This document shows, in pieces, positions 5,719 to 6,519 of a stretch of 6,519 bases of DNA (position 1 is its first letter; each line of letters opens with the position of its first letter). The notes below the pieces were generated by a model that worked only from the letters and a program-made list of their open reading frames with translations, was not told the DNA's origin and ran no database searches. Both the position numbers and the translations under genes were made by a program. Origin of the DNA: Simkania negevensis. Lineage in GTDB: Bacteria; Chlamydiota; Chlamydiia; Chlamydiales; Simkaniaceae. The stretch lies in NCBI GenBank assembly GCA_016191565.1, contig JACPWA010000143.1, positions 15,470-21,988 on the forward strand. The letters are read 5' to 3'.

Positions 5719-6087
5719 ATGATACAGCAAGAAAGCGAATTAGAAGTTGCTGATAATAGCGGAGCAAAAAGGGTAAAGTGCTTTAAAGTACTTGGCGGTT
5801 CGAAAAAGCGCTATGCACGTGTAGGAGATGTAGTGGTAGCTTCTGTTAAAGAGGCAGATCCCAAAGGAAGTATCAAGAAAGGTTCCGTTGTAAAAGTGGT
5901 CATCGTAAGACAGAAAACCTATATTAAGCGCAAAGATGGTACGATGCTCCGGTTTTATGACAACAGCTGTGTATTGCTAGATGAGAAACAAAATCCAAAA
6001 GGGACAAGGATTTTTGGTCCTATTCCTAGAGAAGTGAGAGAGAAAGGGTTTATAAAAATTAGCTCGCTCGCTCCTGAAGTAATTTAA
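5719..6087 (+). CDS. rplN: 50S ribosomal protein L14
   Basis: L14 lies on the 50S interface side, bridges to 16S rRNA, and is the binding partner of the silencing factor RsfS in bacteria. The 122-residue product equals the usual length. It starts [18 protein letters not shown], with the VADNSGAKR signature at residues 10-18, followed by [33 protein letters not shown] and [15 protein letters not shown], and ends SLAPEVI. The start is fixed by the family N-terminus. Upstream, TAGGGG directly touches the ATG and only GTGAG (5708-5712) is at a useful distance, so initiation looks weaker than in its neighbours. The inverted-repeat element ends 19 bp upstream, and a second inverted repeat follows the gene. 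Confidence 0.97.
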   Translation: MIQQESELEVADNSGAKRVKCFKVLGGSKKRYARVGDVVVASVKEADPKGSIKKGSVVKVVIVRQKTYIKRKDGTMLRFYDNSCVLLDEKQNPKGTRIFGPIPREVREKGFIKISSLAPEVI

Positions 6088-6091
6088 ATTT

Positions 6092-6167
6092 AGAGGGTGT
6101 TTCAAAAACCGAAAACAAATGAGAGAAAAAAGGCGCAAAATTTTTTTAGAGCTTTGAGACGCTCTCT
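6092..6167. repeat. Second inverted repeat (76 bp) between rplN and rplX
   Basis: AGAGGGTGTTTCAAA (6092-6106) pairs with TTTGAGACGCTCTCT (6153-6167) over 15 positions without a gap: 12 Watson-Crick and three G-T pairs. The 46-base interior contains A- and T-runs and no gene. As DNA the ends agree at 12 of 15 positions, like diverged terminal repeats of a small insertion; as RNA they form a long stem. No convincing flanking duplication is seen. Without it, rplN and rplX would be about 16 bp apart, normal for this operon. Confidence 0.5.
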
Positions 6168-6179
6168 GTAGGTGAAATA

Positions 6180-6518
6180 ATGAAAAACAAGTGGTTAAAA
6201 AAAGGGGATAAGGTTTGCATCTTATCTGGAAATGATAAGGGAAAAGTGGGTGAAATCCTTTTCAAGAGAGAAGATCGGGTTGTTGTCCAAGGAGTCAATG
6301 TCCGAAAAAGGCACATGAAAGCGCGTACTCAGAAGCAAAAGTCTGAAATTGTCAGTATGGAAATGCCTATTCATGCTTCAAATGTTGCTCTTTGTGATAG
6401 CGAAGGAAAAAAGTTAAAAATTCGAGTTGATCAAAATAAAGAAAAGGGAAAAGAGCTCGTCTACATTAAAGGAAACAAAGAGATAGAAAGACGGACCTTG
6501 AGAAAACTTGCTAAATAG
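6180..6518 (+). CDS. rplX: 50S ribosomal protein L24
   Basis: L24 is one of the proteins that start 50S assembly by binding the 5' end of 23S rRNA. The 112-residue product (E. coli about 104) begins with the KOW motif, LKKGDKVCILSGNDKGKVG (residues 6-24), followed by VVVQGVNVRKRHMKA and the conserved MPIHASNVAL, and has a lysine-rich end. AGGTGA (6170-6175), complementary to the 16S rRNA 3' end, stands 4 bases before ATG 6180. The stop is TAG at 6516-6518, one base before the window edge, so the gene is complete. By family order, rplE (L5) would be expected next. Confidence 0.96.
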   Translation: MKNKWLKKGDKVCILSGNDKGKVGEILFKREDRVVVQGVNVRKRHMKARTQKQKSEIVSMEMPIHASNVALCDSEGKKLKIRVDQNKEKGKELVYIKGNKEIERRTLRKLAK

Positions 6519-6519
6519 T

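Noticed and set aside
5530..5730. 66-codon minus-strand frame across the rpsQ-rplN gap
   Set aside because: It covers the palindromic element and the first bases of rplN, has no family features, and its openness follows from AT-rich inverted-repeat sequence.
1..6519. Search for CRISPR repeats, tRNA or rRNA genes, toxin-antitoxin or defence genes
   Set aside because: Nothing in either strand supports any of these; the window is a housekeeping operon with two small inserts.

Overview
The window is the first part of a chlamydial S10-spc ribosomal protein cluster. Twelve complete genes lie on the + strand in the order L3, L4, L23, L2, S19, L22, S3, L16, L29, S17, L14, L24. The cluster opens with rplC (L3). 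The rpsJ (S10) gene that leads it in most bacteria is absent, and this matches the arrangement I know from Chlamydia, where rpsJ sits by fusA. Several proteins also read as chlamydial from memory: the N-terminus of L2, the long N-terminal half of L4, the extra loop in L23, and the MSLMPAR start of L16. The sequences are clearly diverged from Chlamydia trachomatis, so I infer an environmental (amoeba-associated, Parachlamydiales-type) chlamydia. That assignment was made without an alignment.

Layout. Positions 1-185 hold the end of an unidentified, probably membrane-associated protein. It is followed at once by a possible 40-residue membrane or lipoprotein ORF (190-312) and a convincing intrinsic terminator (321-360). 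Positions 361-555 hold the probable promoter of the ribosomal operon and a structured leader RNA with two nested stems (446-503). From 556 to 5517 the genes are tightly packed, with gaps of -4 to 26 bp and mostly good Shine-Dalgarno sites.

The 3' part is less ordinary. Between rpsQ and rplN sits a 164-bp imperfect palindrome (5536-5699) flanked by the 5-bp direct repeat TAATA, which is the signature of a miniature inverted-repeat element inserted in an essential operon. Removing it with one repeat copy restores a 32-bp spacer. Between rplN and rplX there is a second, shorter inverted repeat (6092-6167).

Functionally the genes build the ribosome: peptidyl-transferase region (L2, L3, L16), exit tunnel (L4, L22, L23, L29), mRNA entry and head (S3, S19), early 16S assembly (S17), subunit interface (L14) and 50S assembly start (L24). 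The oddest protein is L29. It has about 80 extra N-terminal residues that are lysine-rich and repetitive, resembling a histone H1-type tail in front of a normal L29 domain. I see no defence, toxin, CRISPR, tRNA or rRNA feature. The novelty candidates are the L29 tail, the two inverted-repeat insertions and the structured leader.
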